From the NCBI GenBank assembly GCA_013407085.1, contig JACCGJ010001987.1, forward strand, positions 1-64,000: a DNA stretch of 64,000 bases, given 5' to 3'. The DNA is from Atriophallophorus winterbourni. Its lineage: Eukaryota > Platyhelminthes > Trematoda > Plagiorchiida > Microphallidae. Shown here in pieces: positions 62,463-64,000 of this stretch. The stretch's first letter is position 1. Each line of letters begins with the position of its first letter. Position numbers and translations under genes: made by a program. A model generated the notes under the pieces. That model did not search any database, had not been told where the DNA came from, and saw only the letters and a list, made by a program, of their open reading frames with translations.

Positions 62463-63230
62463 TTATGAAGCTTCAGTAGGTCCGTCGGGTGTTGGCAAAG
62501 CTCTAAACACTTCGGGATGAAGCGGCGGTATTAGTTGACCATGCCAACAAACCTACGCAGCTTGGTGAGAGAGTCTGGCAATGAAAAGCTTGTAATCGCG
62601 TCAACTTTATCGCTGAGTGGTTTGATACCTTCAGAGTTGACGTGATGGCTGAGAAAATCGATGGAATCTTGTCCGAGTTGCGTCTTGGAGGGATTGATGA
62701 CCACTTTGTAATGACGTAAGCGCTCGAACAGTTGTTTGAGGTGTTGTAGGTGTTTCTCGTGGGAACGACTAGCAACCAGGATGTCGTCGATGTAAACGAA
62801 GACGAAATCAAGTCCGTGCGTGACCTGGTTCATGAAACGTTGAAACGTTTGCGCGGCGTTGCGCAGACCAAATGGCATGCGTAAAAACTCAAAGAGACCG
62901 AATGGTGTGGTCACTGCAGTATTTGGAACGTCCGCTGGATGAACCGGGATTTGGTGATACGCACGAATAAGATCTATCTTGCTGAACACTCGCTTATTGT
63001 GCAGGGACATGGAGAAATCGTGCAAATGCGGGATTGGATACCTATCAGGCTTCGTGAGCTTGTTCAGAGCTCTATAATCTCCGCATGGTCTCCAGTCGTT
63101 GGCTGTCTTCTTAGGGACCATGTGTAGTGGACTTGCTCACGTGCTGCTGGAAGGGCGGATATTTTCCAGTTGCAACATATGCTGGAATTCGGTTTTAGCG
63201 ATTTTAAGCTTATCCGGAGCTCCGCTAGTT
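62463..63230 (-). pseudogene. Gypsy reverse transcriptase domain
   Basis: Begins near APDKLKIAKTEFQHMLQLE, passes a TGA at about 63137 into [20 protein letters not shown], then [15 protein letters not shown] (first catalytic Asp), [20 protein letters not shown] and [11 protein letters not shown] (catalytic YIDD). It ends at [10 protein letters not shown] before a stop at 62531. All three catalytic Asp residues are present. Confidence 0.9.
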
Positions 63231-63799
63231 AAGCTCCTCGATGTGTGGCATACAGCAAAACATGTTTGATAAAAGCTTCACAAGTATAACGTTGAATATC
63301 AATTTCTCATCATTATAAAACACATCATACTACCGTCGAGAGCCTCATCATATCGGAGGTCATTTATAACATTTGCTTCACGATACATTTGCTGAAGGGA
63401 ACAGCTCATTGAACAATTACGGTCCAATATACCTCGTTGATATCATTTGCAGGTTTTCTTCGAATATTATTCTCTTATGTGTAACTTGTACGGTATTCGT
63501 TTTTAACACTATTCTGAAGCTGAAATTTCGAAAATTTGAGCAATAAATTTTTGTCCTTCTTTATCTTCTAACCGCAAATCTTCGATGTTGGATTAAAGGA
63601 TTATACGGCACGTAAGAGTGGTGGTGCCTCAGTTGATATTGATCGCGCTTGTCTATCTCAACGAGCGCGGCTCCCACCATGGACTGTGCAGTTCCTAACC
63701 AGCTTAGGATTGGTCATGCGAATAAAATTTAAGCTTGATCTCTGTTCGTACTGACACCCTCGGTCTCACGAAGCTTCGAGTCAGAAGCGAAACTTTACC
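63231..63799. other. No gene recognised
   Basis: Lies between the truncated 5' side of the gypsy pol and the next LINE. No gag or protease motif and no long open frame seen; the distal part may be the 5' leader of the LINE that starts at about 63800. Confidence 0.4.
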
Positions 63800-64000
63800 A
63801 ATAAATTGCTATCACCGATTAATTACAAACTCTCCCTTATCAACAAATTAACCACATTGTCCGAAATTTGTAATGAAACGGCGCCAGACATAGTTGCAAT
63901 ATCTGAAACGTGGTTCATGCCTCATTGTCTGATAATAAACTCTCTTTGCCCAGCATGTCTCTATTCCGGCGTGACCGTTTAGGTGATGGCGGAGGAGCAG
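63800..64000 (+). pseudogene. LINE endonuclease domain, N-terminal piece, continues beyond right edge
   Basis: Translation gives LSLINKLTTLSEICNETAP, then DIVAISETWF (catalytic Glu of AP-like endonuclease). After a frameshift it continues as SLFRRDRLGDGGGA, the usual next block in CR1/Jockey-type endonucleases. The rest is outside the window. Confidence 0.7.

Larger units (their letters stand above)
60678..63230 (-). mobile_element. Ty3/gypsy LTR retrotransposon pol region, inactive
   Basis: Order on the minus strand is RT, RNase H, integrase, as in Ty3/gypsy. Protease and gag are not recognised upstream. At least five in-frame stops are visible: near 63137 (in place of a conserved Trp before [10 protein letters not shown]), 62531-62533, 62463-62465, about 61700 and about 61273. 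Aside from these the frame is well kept, so the insertion is moderately young. It could belong to the CsRn1-like group known from trematodes, but that needs a tree. Confidence 0.9.

Overview
The window is eukaryotic: split genes with GT-AG introns, dense non-LTR and LTR retrotransposon remains, and no prokaryotic organisation. The mix of RTE-type and CR1-type LINE proteins, a Ty3/gypsy pol and short SINE-like repeats suggests a parasitic flatworm, most likely a digenean trematode. That is an inference from repeat content; no species-diagnostic gene is present.

The dominant structure is a head-to-tail tandem array (1 to about 47,048) of a unit of about 18.5-18.9 kb. The only recognisable host gene in it is a minus-strand strawberry notch orthologue (SBNO family). 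I reconstruct nine coding exons (750, 73, 210, 176, 168, 414, 183, 98 and 2,986 nt). They join in phase to 5,058 nt, i.e. 1,685 residues plus stop. Two complete copies lie in the window (23,201 down to 11,692 and 41,747 down to 30,547). A third enters with exons 1-3 only (4,288 to 2,862) and runs off the left edge. The complete copies are almost identical; the only amino-acid difference I found is Phe24Ile. Each unit also holds an RTE LINE relic, a piggyBac-like MITE, SINE pieces, and copies of an unclassified repeat of about 540 bp, here called R1. The units differ by insertions, deletions and a mosaic of SNPs. They are therefore not plain copies of one sequence, but uncollapsed haplotypes or mis-scaffolding remain possible, and the third unit contains an exactly 1,000-base run of N.

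Right of the array (47,049-64,000) is a transposon graveyard. In order it holds several SINEs in both orientations, an RTE-like LINE 3' fragment, and a near full-length CR1-type LINE. That LINE has a PHD-like ORF1 split by a SINE with a 12-bp target duplication, and an EN-RT ORF2 with two frameshifts and one nonsense codon. An inverted 3' end of the same family precedes it. Next come a second degenerate CR1 on the minus strand, a strongly decayed gypsy pol, a 241-bp tandem repeat, a better-preserved gypsy pol (RT, RNase H, integrase) with at least five stops, and the start of another LINE endonuclease at the right edge.

I see no tRNA, rRNA or CRISPR and no evidence for a new multi-gene system. 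The points most worth checking are the strawberry notch array, its SINE-located breakpoint, and the structured 3' ends of the local retroposons.
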